Positions 10,355 through 19,219 of a DNA stretch of 64,000 bases are shown here, in pieces. The stretch is from Brevinematales bacterium. GTDB taxonomy: Bacteria; Spirochaetota; Brevinematia; DTOW01. A program made the translations under genes and the position numbers. The DNA lies in the NCBI GenBank assembly GCA_026415355.1, contig JAOAHF010000007.1, forward strand, positions 1 to 64,000, read 5' to 3'. The first letter of the stretch is position 1, and each line of letters begins with the position of its first letter. Under the pieces are notes generated by a model. That model did not search any database and was not told where the DNA came from. It saw only the letters and a list, made by a program, of their open reading frames with translations.

Positions 10355-11293
10355 ATGAGTGATATTTTTCTGGATGTTGTTAGTGTTTCACATACATTCT
10401 TTGTTAAGGATCCGAATAAGTTTGCTTTCCATATTCCAGTTATAGCACTTGAAAGAGTTAGTTTTAGTTTACTTAAAAATACTACTTTTTCAATAGTAGG
10501 AGAAAGCGGTTCTGGCAAGACTACATTAGGTAACGTAGTACTTGGAGCAATAAAACCAACACAGGGGAATGTTTTTTGGAAAGGTAAATCAATATTTCAA
10601 AAAAGTGTAAGAAAAGAATATCTAAAACATATACATGCTGTTTCGCAGAATCCGTTGAGCTCTTTAAATCCTAGGATGAGTGTAAGATCAATAATATTAG
10701 AACCACTACTTTTTAGGTTTAAGTTGACTGAGAAGGAAATGGATAGTAGATTGCTATCTGTTATCGATGATGTTAAGCTAAGTAGAGATGTTCTTTATAA
10801 GTATCCTCATGAGCTAAGTGGTGGAGAAAAACAAAGAGTAAGTATAGCAAGGAGTATAATATCGAGGCCTTCATTAGTTGTTCTTGATGAACCTGTTTCT
10901 TCACTTGATGTTTCAATTAGATCTCAAATCCTAAACTTATTGGTTGATATAAAAAAGCAGTATAAATTGAGTTATCTTTATATATCTCATGATATATCTA
11001 CGACTAGGTTTATATCAGATTATCTTATGGTTTTGTATAAAGGTAGAGTTATGGAGGTAGGGCTTTCTGAGAAGATATTTAGTAATCCTAAAAATCCTTA
11101 CACTCTTTTTCTATTATCTTCAGTCCCAGGACAGAAGATAGTAAAAGATTTTCAGAATCTTAATAGAGATGAAGAAGGAAATGGTTGCCCTTTTTATTCA
11201 AGATGTCCTGTGGCTACAGAAATATGTAAGAAACAATTTCCTCAACCTTTTAAATTAGAAGATGATCATGTTTCCTACTGTCATAACTTGTGA
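10355..11293 (+). CDS. Oligopeptide/dipeptide ABC transporter ATPase (OppF/DppF type)
   Basis: 312-residue ATPase. Walker A GESGSGKTT (49-57), Q-loop S-Q-N-P-L-S-S-L-N-P, signature LSGGE (154-158), Walker B L-V-V-L-D-E-P (DEP at 178-180) and a switch His in Y-I-S-H-D. The C-terminal oligopeptide/dipeptide extension has four Cys (C-x5-C-x6-C, then a Cys near the end), the pattern linked to a [4Fe-4S] cluster in DppD-type ATPases. It starts 4 bp after gyrA ends, with a ribosome site (TAGGAG) inside the gyrA stop region. No permease, binding-protein or second ATPase gene is nearby, so the partners must lie elsewhere. Confidence 0.88.
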   Translation: MSDIFLDVVSVSHTFFVKDPNKFAFHIPVIALERVSFSLLKNTTFSIVGESGSGKTTLGNVVLGAIKPTQGNVFWKGKSIFQKSVRKEYLKHIHAVSQNPLSSLNPRMSVRSIILEPLLFRFKLTEKEMDSRLLSVIDDVKLSRDVLYKYPHELSGGEKQRVSIARSIISRPSLVVLDEPVSSLDVSIRSQILNLLVDIKKQYKLSYLYISHDISTTRFISDYLMVLYKGRVMEVGLSEKIFSNPKNPYTLFLLSSVPGQKIVKDFQNLNRDEEGNGCPFYSRCPVATEICKKQFPQPFKLEDDHVSYCHNL

Positions 11294-11466
11294 TAACTTT
11301 GAACTTTTTTATTAAAGTTGAATAGCAACAGTTGATTATCTATTTGAAGGTTGATTTATTGGGTAGTTGAAAAAAGTTTCAATTATTTTTTAAAATTCAA
11401 AATTAAGGGTATTAACTCTAAAAGTAGTAAATTTGTTTCTTCGAAAAAATAAATAGGGAGGTTAGT

Positions 11467-12471
11467 ATGAATAGGTTTTCTGATAGAATAAAAGAAAATT
11501 TAAATGCTCTGCTTTATGATTTCAGGAGGTGGTTAAAAATTAAAAACTCTGAAATACAGAAGTGGGGGCACGAAAAGTTAACTATAATGTTTGTTCCTCA
11601 TTCTGAAAAGAGAGTTATAACGATTCATATATCCAATTTTGCATTACTTTTTGTTTCTATAATTCTATCAATTATTGTTGTAACATCAATTATTGCAGTT
11701 TCGAATAGAAAGATGACAGATCAAAAGGTTATAAGACTTGAAAAACAGAATGAGATTAAGGATCAGTATATAAACAATTTCATCAATAATGCTAATCTTC
11801 TCAAGGACAGATTTGCTAGCTTTAGGTCTGATGTGAATAAGATATTTTCTCTAACTACTTTGCAAAACGTAAATAGTGAGATAAAGTATCCAGAGAAACA
11901 AGAAGAAGATAAAACACCTATTTCTTCTGTTGATGATGTTATATATAACAAGCCGAAAGAAATTGATGAACTTTATAAACTGAGAAAGGAAATAGAAATA
12001 TACAAAATACAGATACAGAAATTTGCTAAGTTTGTTGAGAATTCTCAAAATGTTATAAAATATATACCTTCAGTTTGGCCAATAAAGGATGGTAGTGGAC
12101 ATATAACTTCAAAATTTGGTTATAGAAGAGATCCATTTATGAATGTAGCTAAATTTCATTCAGGTATCGATATAGCTCATTGGCCTGGAACGCCAGTTAT
12201 AGCGACAGCAGATGGTGTTGTTTCCTCAGCAGGTTGGTCTGGTGGCTATGGGAAAGTTGTAAAGATATCTCATAAATATGGATTTGTTTCAGTTTATGGA
12301 CATCTTATGTCCATTTATGTATCTGAGGGACAATTTGTTAGAAAAGGGCAGATTATAGGTTCTGTTGGAATGTCCGGTAGAGCAACAGGTTATCACTTGC
12401 ATTATGAAGTTAGAATAGGTACAGAACTAGTTGATCCGATGCCTTACTTGTCTATCAGATTGTTTGAGTAG
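11467..12471 (+). CDS. M23-family (LytM-like) peptidoglycan peptidase
   Basis: 334 residues. A cytoplasmic or basic N-terminus is followed by one transmembrane helix (about 56-78), a coiled-coil stretch (about 85-200) and a C-terminal LytM zinc endopeptidase domain. Zinc and catalytic residues are visible: H231 and D235 in HSGIDIA, Y-G-H-L, and H310/H312 in HLHYE. S-K-F-G-Y-R-R-D-P at the domain start is typical. It should cut, or regulate cutting of, cross-links in the periplasm. A ribosome site (AGGGAGG) precedes the ATG. Confidence 0.92.
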   Translation: MNRFSDRIKENLNALLYDFRRWLKIKNSEIQKWGHEKLTIMFVPHSEKRVITIHISNFALLFVSIILSIIVVTSIIAVSNRKMTDQKVIRLEKQNEIKDQYINNFINNANLLKDRFASFRSDVNKIFSLTTLQNVNSEIKYPEKQEEDKTPISSVDDVIYNKPKEIDELYKLRKEIEIYKIQIQKFAKFVENSQNVIKYIPSVWPIKDGSGHITSKFGYRRDPFMNVAKFHSGIDIAHWPGTPVIATADGVVSSAGWSGGYGKVVKISHKYGFVSVYGHLMSIYVSEGQFVRKGQIIGSVGMSGRATGYHLHYEVRIGTELVDPMPYLSIRLFE

Positions 12472-12574
12472 TCTAATAGTTATGTTTAGTAGGAGATTTG
12501 GAATCAATCGAAGAATGGGAATTATTTTTTATGACATTTTTAAGGTTTTATAATTGATTACTTTCCAAAATTCC

Positions 12575-12604
12575 TTGAAGACAAAAAGTCTAATGATCTA
12601 TACT
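12575..12604 (+). promoter_or_regulatory. Candidate promoter for the LytR_C gene (leaderless)
   Basis: TTGAAG (12575-12580), 18 bp spacer, TATACT (12599-12604). The ATG at 12613 follows after 8 nt with no Shine-Dalgarno sequence, so the mRNA would start at or within 2 nt of the start codon. Confidence 0.5.
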
Positions 12605-12612
12605 TGTTTAAT

Positions 12613-13215
12613 ATGATAGATATTTATAGCTATAGGAAGCTCAAATTGAAGAAAAAGAAAGTAAGAAATTGGGTTTTACTAGCTTTGATACTAGTTACAT
12701 CTTTTATAACATTGGCGTTACTGAGTTCAATAAGTAGTAATTCATTTCAATCTTCTTACCACAACATAGTAGTTTCGAGTAACACCATAATAGTTAACTT
12801 GACAAAGTTAGATTTAGATAGTACTGTTTGGGATGATATTTCAAAGCATATAAATAGTAAGGATTCTTTTGTGAAGATAATTATGGAGGGTAATGTGGTT
12901 GCTTATTATTCTTGTACTAATCCTGAAATATCTGTTTTGAATGCGAAAAAAGAGCAAGATTTAGCAATGAATGTATCTTTACATCTTCTTAGGAAAGGTT
13001 TCAATATAAAAAACTATGGTAACTTTCCGTTAACTTTGGAAAACTCTTACATACTTAATAGAACTCCGAATAAAGAAGTAGTTTATGCTATATCGAAAAT
13101 TTTGAAAATAAAAGTAGTGTCAAATTTTGTTTTTGATGAAAATTTAAAAGATGACACCTCAGGTATAATTGTAATACTTGGTAAAGACTTTGACGTTAAG
13201 AGAATGGAAAATTGA
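12613..13215 (+). CDS. Membrane-anchored LytR_C-domain protein
   Basis: 200 residues from the ATG at 12613. A Lys-rich N-terminus is followed by one transmembrane helix (about 21-43). The C-terminal half (about 105-195) fits the LytR_C fold: I-S-V-L-N-A near its start, helix D-L-A-M-N-V-S-L-H-L-L-R-K-G-F-N-I, and a terminal I-I-V-I-L-G-K-D-F. The role of this domain in cell-envelope proteins is unclear. An in-frame TTG at 12604 is less likely because it overlaps the -10 box. It follows the LytM gene and may also act on the envelope. Confidence 0.72.
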   Translation: MIDIYSYRKLKLKKKKVRNWVLLALILVTSFITLALLSSISSNSFQSSYHNIVVSSNTIIVNLTKLDLDSTVWDDISKHINSKDSFVKIIMEGNVVAYYSCTNPEISVLNAKKEQDLAMNVSLHLLRKGFNIKNYGNFPLTLENSYILNRTPNKEVVYAISKILKIKVVSNFVFDENLKDDTSGIIVILGKDFDVKRMEN

Positions 13216-13350
13216 TTTTTTGATAGATCTTTGCAATGACATTATTTCGAGAAATCATTTAAGTAAACTAATCGATTTTTTGTAGAACTTGAGATTGAAA
13301 GAATATGTATTTTTCTTAAAACATTCTTATTGATTATGGAGGTATAATGT

Positions 13351-15018
13351 ATGCCGAGATTAAGGAGTAGTGATTTTGATGGTTACCACAGAGCACCTAA
13401 TAGATCTCTAATGAGAGCAGTTGGTTTTAAGGATGAAGATTTTACAAAACCACTTATAGGTATTGCGTCAACATGGGCAGAAATAACTCCATGTAATATT
13501 CATATTAATGATTTAGCGAGAGAAGCAAAAAGAGGCATAATTGAGAATGGTGGAGCAGCTATGATATTCAATACAATAACTGTAGCAGATGGTATTGCTA
13601 TGGGAACGGAAGGGATGAGATATAGCCTTCCGAGTAGAGAAATAATAGCAGATAGCGTTGAAGATGTTGTGAATGCTGAAAGGTTTGATGCGGTTATTGG
13701 TATAGGAGGGTGTGATAAGAATATGCCGGGTTTGATGATGGCATTTTTCAGACTTGACTTGCCTTCCATATTTCTTTATGGTGGTACTATAAGACCCGGT
13801 AAATATAAGGGAGTTGATATTGATATAGTTAGTGTATTTGAAGCTGTGGGTCAGTTTAATGCAGGTAAGATATCAAAAGAAGACCTTATTGAAATAGAGA
13901 AGAGAGCATTACCTGGTCCTGGATCTTGTGGTGGTATGTATACTGCAAATACTATGGCTATGGCTATCGAAGCAATGGGATTTAGTTTACCTAATAGTTC
14001 TTCTAATTATGCGGAAAGTCCTGAAAAAATGAGAGATGCTTACGAGTCGGGTAAAAAAATAGTAGAATTAGTCGATAAGTGGTTAACTCCTAGTAAGATT
14101 GTTACTAAGAAATCGTTTGAAAATGCTATTGCTATGGTTCAAGCTATGGGTGGTTCAACTAATGCTGTATTACATCTACTTGCTATGGCTCATACGATAG
14201 GGGTGGATCTTAATATTGATGACTTTGAGAGAATAAGAAAACGAGTACCCCATATAGCAGATCTAAAACCTAGTGGCAAGTATGTTATGGAAGATGTATA
14301 CAGGATAGGTGGTATAGCACCAATAATGAAAATGCTTCTAAAAGAAGGATTGTTGCATGGAGATGCTATGACTATAACTGGCAAAACATTGGCTGAAAAC
14401 CTTGAAGCTTTTCCTGATTTCAATGAAGCACAAGAAGTTGTGAGAAGTTTGAAAAATCCCTTGAAACCAGAGGGACCTCTTGTGATACTTTATGGTAGTT
14501 TAGCACCAGAAGGAGCTGTCGCAAAGGTTTCGGATATCAAAGATAAGTTCTTCAGAGGACCTGCCAAAGTATATGATTCAGAAGAAGAATGTACAAAAGC
14601 ATTACTTTCTGATCAAATTAAAGAGGGAGATGTTGTTGTTATAAGATACGAAGGACCAAAGGGAGGTCCTGGTATGAGAGAGATGTTACAACCAACGTCT
14701 ATAATAGCAGGTAAAGGACTTATAGGTAAGGTTGCTTTGATAACAGATGGTAGATTTTCTGGGGGATCTCATGGATTTATAATTGGACATGTTTCACCGG
14801 AGGCTCAAGTTGGAGGTCCTATAGCACTGGTTAAAAACGGGGATGTAATATCGATTGATCTTGAAAAAAGAGAAATAAACCTTGAGGTATCAAAAGAAGA
14901 ACTCGATAGAAGAAGAAAAGAATGGAAAGAACCTGAACTAAAGTATAAAAAAGGGGTCCTATATAAGTACGCCAAGCTGGTTTCTTCTGCATCAAAAGGT
15001 GCTGTAACTGATGCTTAG
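13351..15018 (+). CDS. ilvD: Dihydroxy-acid dehydratase
   Basis: Iron-sulfur enzyme dehydrating dihydroxy-acids in valine, isoleucine and pantothenate precursor synthesis. 555 residues, the typical length of the short IlvD type. Fe-S ligands are visible at C48 (ITPCN), C121 ([11 protein letters not shown]) and C193 ([14 protein letters not shown]). Also [11 protein letters not shown] and [12 protein letters not shown] ribosome site (GGAGG) precedes the ATG. No other ilv gene is adjacent. A strong hairpin terminator follows. Confidence 0.96.
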   Translation: MPRLRSSDFDGYHRAPNRSLMRAVGFKDEDFTKPLIGIASTWAEITPCNIHINDLAREAKRGIIENGGAAMIFNTITVADGIAMGTEGMRYSLPSREIIADSVEDVVNAERFDAVIGIGGCDKNMPGLMMAFFRLDLPSIFLYGGTIRPGKYKGVDIDIVSVFEAVGQFNAGKISKEDLIEIEKRALPGPGSCGGMYTANTMAMAIEAMGFSLPNSSSNYAESPEKMRDAYESGKKIVELVDKWLTPSKIVTKKSFENAIAMVQAMGGSTNAVLHLLAMAHTIGVDLNIDDFERIRKRVPHIADLKPSGKYVMEDVYRIGGIAPIMKMLLKEGLLHGDAMTITGKTLAENLEAFPDFNEAQEVVRSLKNPLKPEGPLVILYGSLAPEGAVAKVSDIKDKFFRGPAKVYDSEEECTKALLSDQIKEGDVVVIRYEGPKGGPGMREMLQPTSIIAGKGLIGKVALITDGRFSGGSHGFIIGHVSPEAQVGGPIALVKNGDVISIDLEKREINLEVSKEELDRRRKEWKEPELKYKKGVLYKYAKLVSSASKGAVTDA

Positions 15019-15035
15019 TCAAAATCCAAAAATCA

Positions 15036-15070
15036 AAAAAGCTCCTCTTTTTGACAGAGAGGAGCTTTTT
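15036..15070. terminator. Bidirectional rho-independent terminator after ilvD
   Basis: Perfect 13-bp stem: AAAAAGCTCCTCT (15036-15048) pairs with AGAGGAGCTTTTT (15058-15070) around a 9-nt loop. The flanking A and T runs let it work on both strands, ending ilvD and the minus-strand NuoE-like gene. Confidence 0.85.
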
Positions 15071-15269
15071 AATAATATAACTCCAAGACAGTAGGTAAAT
15101 TTTTAAATTTTGTTCTTATATAATTGACCCCCCAAACGTTAGAAAGCTTAGTATCTTTGGAAAATGAACGCTAAACGATAATACAATACCAGCAAATCAT
15201 CTACTTTTAGATTGGCGAGGTTTTGTAGTAATTTATGAGGATAAAATATACTAAAATTTCAGTAAAAAC

Positions 15270-15782
15270 TTAGTTTTCAGATTGCGAGTTGTTTTCTTTT
15301 TTCCATTCCTGTATTTTGCTTTCAAGTTTTTCTATAGAAAAGTATGGTTCAAGAACTCCGTCAACTATCGCAGCAGGGGCAACTCCACAAGCTCCAACAC
15401 ACCTTGCTGACATAAAACTCACGAGGTTATCTTTTGTAGTTTGGCCTAAATCCGTATCATACTTTTCCTTCATATACTCAACTATCTTATTAGCACCTTT
15501 CACATAGCAGGCAGTTCCCATACAGAGGACTATGACATGTTTACCTTGAGGTTTAAGTTTGAAGAAATGGTAGAATGTTACAACGCCGTAAACATAGGAC
15601 TTTGGAAGTTTCAAGGCGTTTGCTATGTATGTTAGGACTTCATCTGTTAAAAATCCGAATGCTTCTTGAGCCTTATGTAATATTTCTATTAAAGAATCTT
15701 TCCTGTATTGGTGTAATTTGAGCTGACCTTCTATTATCTTCCATCTCTTATCAACTTGTTGTCCACTTTTAACAGTTTCCAT
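15270..15782 (-). CDS. NuoE-type [2Fe-2S] thioredoxin-like subunit
   Basis: 170 residues. An N-terminal helical part (L-I-E-I-L-H-K-A-Q-E-A-F-G-F-L) and a thioredoxin-like ferredoxin domain with four Cys ligands: C87 and C92 (CMGTAC), C128 and C132 (CVGAC). This is the 24-kDa subunit type found in complex I (NuoE) and in NAD(P)-linked or bifurcating hydrogenases (HndA/HydC). No NuoF, NuoG or hydrogenase gene is beside it, so I leave the symbol blank. A purine-rich GAGGTGCAG precedes the ATG. Confidence 0.87.
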   Translation of the reverse strand: METVKSGQQVDKRWKIIEGQLKLHQYRKDSLIEILHKAQEAFGFLTDEVLTYIANALKLPKSYVYGVVTFYHFFKLKPQGKHVIVLCMGTACYVKGANKIVEYMKEKYDTDLGQTTKDNLVSFMSARCVGACGVAPAAIVDGVLEPYFSIEKLESKIQEWKKENNSQSEN

Positions 15783-15854
15783 ACCTGCACCTCTGAGTTT
15801 AATTATTTAGAATGATAGCTTTTTTATTCTATCTTTGTTTTTACTACTACTAAA

Positions 15855-16103
15855 CTAGTAGGTTTTTATTTCGTTTAATTTTCTTACTTCAACTACTAGA
15901 ATACCAAGGTTGCCATATATATTTACGATTTTTCCAAAGATTATAACTTCTTCGTTGGTATTTATGATTTCCTTTGATACAGCTTTTATCCAATTTTTTG
16001 AGGACAGAATTGTATAAAGATTATATCTTTTACCACTTTTCGTATGTACTTCAAGATTATCATTATAAACTTTACCAGAAATTGCTACAAAATTTATCTT
16101 CAT
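15855..16103 (-). CDS. Small OB-fold-like protein
   Basis: 82 residues from the ATG at 16103, chosen because TTAGGAGG lies just before it. The pattern of short beta strands (NFVAISGKVY, LEVHTKSGKRYNLYTI, EVIIFGKIVNI, GILVVEVRKL) resembles an OB-fold of the SSB/PriB kind, with G-K-V near the start and a G-K-I in the fourth strand. No acidic SSB tail is present. Family membership is a guess; a nucleic-acid-binding role would fit. Possibly part of the transcription unit leading into the NuoE-like gene. Confidence 0.55.
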   Translation of the reverse strand: MKINFVAISGKVYNDNLEVHTKSGKRYNLYTILSSKNWIKAVSKEIINTNEEVIIFGKIVNIYGNLGILVVEVRKLNEIKTY

Positions 16104-16269
16104 AGCAAAACCTCCTAATAGATAATTAAACAATTAAAATTGAGAAATTGTTACATAAAAGTGTTCTTAAAAGTAATAAACACACAAAATTTTAGACTTT
16201 ATTGGAATTGGGATGAGTTTATTGAAATCCAAACTTGATACAAGTTAAAATTGTATAAAGGAGAAGTGT

Positions 16270-17742
16270 ATGGATAAATTTTACACCGACGAGGTTGCTT
16301 TAACCTTTGATGATATTCTTATACTACCTGGAGAGTCAAATGTATTGCCTAGCGAGGTTGATACTTCAACAATGCTTACAAGGAATATTAAATTATCAAT
16401 ACCTATTGTAAGTGCTGCTATGGATACTGTTACTGATTCTAGAATGGCTATTTCTATGGCTCAACTTGGGGGTATTGGTATAATCCATAGAAATCTTTCT
16501 ATAGAAGATCAAGTAAAGGAAGTCATAAAAGTAAAGAGGTTCGAAAACATCATGATAAATGATCCTATAGTTGTAAAGCAAGACGAGGATATTTCAAATG
16601 CTATTAGGATTATGGAACAAAACAACATATCCGGTTTGATAGTTGTTGATGGAGGTAATAAGGTTGTTGGTATATTAACCAGGCGAGATGTTAGAGCAAG
16701 TGAGGGGAGGGGCAAAGTTAGTGATGCTATGACTCCAAGAGAGAGATTAGTTTTTTCTTATGAAGGTATATCAATAGATGAAGCTAGATCGATTATGCTG
16801 AAGAATAGAGTTGAGAAGTTACCAGTAGTAGATAAGGAATTTAGGATAAAAGGGCTTATTACTATGAAAGATATGGAGAAAATACAGAGTAACGATACTT
16901 CTTCAAAAGATGGTAAAGGTAGATTAAGAGTAGGTGCTGCAGTAGGTACTAGTGAACAGGATAAAGATAGAGTTTATGAACTTGTTAAAGCGGAGGTTGA
17001 TGTGATAGTTATTGACACTGCTCATGGTCATACTACTAGAGTTAGGGAAATGCTAAAATACATAAAAAACAAGTTTGATGTTGATGTAATAGCAGGCAAC
17101 GTAGCTACTTACGAAGGTGCTAAATTTTTAATAGATTCAGGAGTAGATGCTGTTAAAGTAGGTATAGGGCCAGGTTCCATATGTACGACAAGAGTTGTTA
17201 CAGGTGTTGGAGTACCTCAGATATTTGCTATTATGGAAGCATCCAGAATAGCTAAAAAGGAAAATATACCAGTAATAGCGGATGGAGGTATAAAATATTC
17301 AGGTGATATAGCAAAAGCCATAGCAGCAGGTGCTGACAGTGTTATGCTAGGAAGTCTTTTAGCGGGTACTGATGAAAGCCCAGGAGAAATGATAATCTAC
17401 AAAGGTAGAAGCTACAAGATATATAGGGGTATGGGATCTCTAGGAGCAATGATGTCGGGATCAAATAGATATCCTCAAGGAGTTCCCGGAAAGTATGTAC
17501 CTGAAGGTATCGAAGGAATGGTACCATATAAAGGTCCGCTGAAAGAAACAATTTATCAACTTATAGGTGGATTAAAATCGTCAATGGGATACATAGGAGC
17601 GGCTAATATAAAAGAATTACAAACCAAAGCTAGATTTGTTAGGATTACTAACGCAGGATTACGAGAAAGTCATCCCCATGATATCATAATAACAAAAGAA
17701 GCACCGAATTACAATACCTCTTCATTAAATGATAACCTTTAA
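16270..17742 (+). CDS. guaB: Inosine-5'-monophosphate dehydrogenase
   Basis: NAD-dependent oxidation of IMP to XMP, the committed step to GMP. 490 residues. The TIM barrel is interrupted by a CBS pair (about 93-205; V-V-G-I-L-T-R-R-D and I-K-G-L-I-T-M-K-D). Catalytic Cys305 lies in GPGSICTTR, and the flap motif is [11 protein letters not shown] ribosome site (AAAGGAGAAG) precedes the ATG. Single-gene transcription unit. Confidence 0.97.
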   Translation: MDKFYTDEVALTFDDILILPGESNVLPSEVDTSTMLTRNIKLSIPIVSAAMDTVTDSRMAISMAQLGGIGIIHRNLSIEDQVKEVIKVKRFENIMINDPIVVKQDEDISNAIRIMEQNNISGLIVVDGGNKVVGILTRRDVRASEGRGKVSDAMTPRERLVFSYEGISIDEARSIMLKNRVEKLPVVDKEFRIKGLITMKDMEKIQSNDTSSKDGKGRLRVGAAVGTSEQDKDRVYELVKAEVDVIVIDTAHGHTTRVREMLKYIKNKFDVDVIAGNVATYEGAKFLIDSGVDAVKVGIGPGSICTTRVVTGVGVPQIFAIMEASRIAKKENIPVIADGGIKYSGDIAKAIAAGADSVMLGSLLAGTDESPGEMIIYKGRSYKIYRGMGSLGAMMSGSNRYPQGVPGKYVPEGIEGMVPYKGPLKETIYQLIGGLKSSMGYIGAANIKELQTKARFVRITNAGLRESHPHDIIITKEAPNYNTSSLNDNL

Positions 17743-18044
17743 TACCTATACTAGATTGGTCTAGAAAATACTTTTGGAGCTATATTATCTATGTTGTAAC
17801 GATTAATTGGACTTCTACCTAAATTACCAAGTAAAAATTAAATTGTTTCCTGCTTAAATATACTATTGTTCTGTTTAAGGATATTTTTGTTTATGTTTAA
17901 AATTAGACTGTGAGGTTAAATTGTGTAAAAAATTGTTAGTTGTACCAATAGTGTTACTGGTAACTTCCAGCGTTAGAAGATTTTAGCTTTTGTTGGAGTT
18001 TTGATTGTTTACAAGTTTGGATAATGTTCTTGAAAGAAGTGATT
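17743..18044. other. Intergenic region guaB-thiG
   Basis: About 300 bp between convergent genes. I see no tRNA, clear terminator or conserved RNA. The only feature is a 21-codon reading frame (17921-17986, TTG start after GAGGTT) whose product looks like an isolated signal peptide (MCKKLLVVPIVLLVTSS...). It could be the remnant of an exported-protein gene or chance. Confidence 0.4.
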
Positions 18045-18821
18045 TTATTTTCTCAGGAATCCTGTTAAATATTCTTCCATTGGTGATGAAGGTTCAGCAA
18101 ATATCTTTTCAGAAGGCAGACCTGAGAGATATGCTATTCTACCTGCTTCTATTGCTTTTGCGAAAGCTATGGCGGTTTTTACGGGATCTTTTGATGTTGC
18201 TATTGCAGTATTTATTAGTATAGCATCTACTCCTATTTCCATTGCTTCTGCAGCCTGAGATGGTTTACCTATACCTGCATCAACTATAACGGGTACATCG
18301 AGTTCATTTTTTATCATCTCGATAAAGTACTTGGTGATTAATCCTTTGTTAGTTCCGATAGGTGCTCCTAAAGGCATAACGCAGACAGCCCCAGCTTTAA
18401 CCATATATCTGGCAGAAACTAAATCTGGCATCATGTAAGGAAAAGGTTTAAATCCTTCGTTTGCTAACATTTCGCATGCTCTTATTACTTCTCTATTATC
18501 AGGCATAAGATATTTAGTATCAGGTATTATTTCAACCTTTATAAGATTACTACCAAGAAGTTCTCTGCCAATTTTAGCTATTTTTAGTGCTTCTTCTGCA
18601 TTTCTAGCTCCAGATGTGTTTACAAGTATCTTTACCCCCTCTGGTATATAATCTTTTAAGGGTTTCTGGGTACCATCTCTTGCTCGTCTTACTGCGACTG
18701 TTACCATCTCGCAGCCAGTGTTAGATATTATTTCTGGTATGTATTCATAACTGCTAAACTTGCCTGTACCTATTATTAGTCTATTTTTAAGTGTTATGTC
18801 ACCTATTATGAGTTGATCCAT
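18045..18821 (-). CDS. thiG: Thiazole synthase ThiG
   Basis: Forms the thiazole phosphate moiety of thiamine from deoxyxylulose phosphate, dehydroglycine and ThiS thiocarboxylate. 258 residues in a TIM barrel. Schiff-base Lys95 lies in S-N-L-I-K-V-E-I-I. Family motifs include L-I-I-G-T-G-K-F, C-E-M-V-T-V-A-V-R-R, P-L-G-A-P-I-G-T-N-K-G-L and V-D-A-G-I-G-K-P-S-Q-A. Its ATG overlaps the thiS stop (TAATG). Confidence 0.96.
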   Translation of the reverse strand: MDQLIIGDITLKNRLIIGTGKFSSYEYIPEIISNTGCEMVTVAVRRARDGTQKPLKDYIPEGVKILVNTSGARNAEEALKIAKIGRELLGSNLIKVEIIPDTKYLMPDNREVIRACEMLANEGFKPFPYMMPDLVSARYMVKAGAVCVMPLGAPIGTNKGLITKYFIEMIKNELDVPVIVDAGIGKPSQAAEAMEIGVDAILINTAIATSKDPVKTAIAFAKAIEAGRIAYLSGLPSEKIFAEPSSPMEEYLTGFLRK

Positions 18822-19018
18822 TATCCACCTCCCATTATTGTAAGAATTTCTATATCGTCACCTTCTTTAATAGTTAGTTCTGGAATTTTGCTTTTTGGTA
18901 CTATTTCGCCGTTTAGTACTACCACATAACTGTGTATGTTGTATCCTAGCTTTTCAAGGATTTCTTTTAGATTTTCCAGATTTACCTCAGTTTTTTGCCC
19001 ATTTATAGTTACCTTCAT
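18821..19018 (-). CDS. thiS: Sulfur carrier protein ThiS
   Basis: 65-residue ubiquitin-like sulfur carrier. It ends in Gly-Gly-Gly, supplying the C-terminal Gly that is adenylated and thiocarboxylated; most ThiS end in Gly-Gly. The N-terminal M-K-V-T-I-N-G-Q and V-V-V-L-N-G-E-I-V-P are typical. It is translationally coupled to thiG. No thiF, thiH/thiO, thiC or TPP riboswitch is visible nearby. Confidence 0.92.
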   Translation of the reverse strand: MKVTINGQKTEVNLENLKEILEKLGYNIHSYVVVLNGEIVPKSKIPELTIKEGDDIEILTIMGGG

Positions 19019-19219
19019 TGAATAAATTTAATAAACTTCAGGTTTTTTTTTCAACAAAGTATGCTATGATGAATGAGTATAAACTTTTGAATTTTTTTAT
19101 TTTCAATAATCAGTAGTTTGGGAAATTATCAAAATCACTGTAGTTTATCATACCTATATCTTTCTGAAGTAAAAGGTTATGTTAATTTTAGATTTTACTA
19201 AGAGATAGAGTAGAAATTG

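Noticed and set aside
17921-17986. 21-codon signal-peptide-like frame between guaB and thiG
   Set aside because: It could be a gene remnant, but it stops straight after the hydrophobic stretch and has no visible continuation. Too weak to call a gene or pseudogene.
19019-19219. TPP riboswitch upstream of thiS
   Set aside because: No CUGAGA core or matching stems are found on the minus strand in this region.
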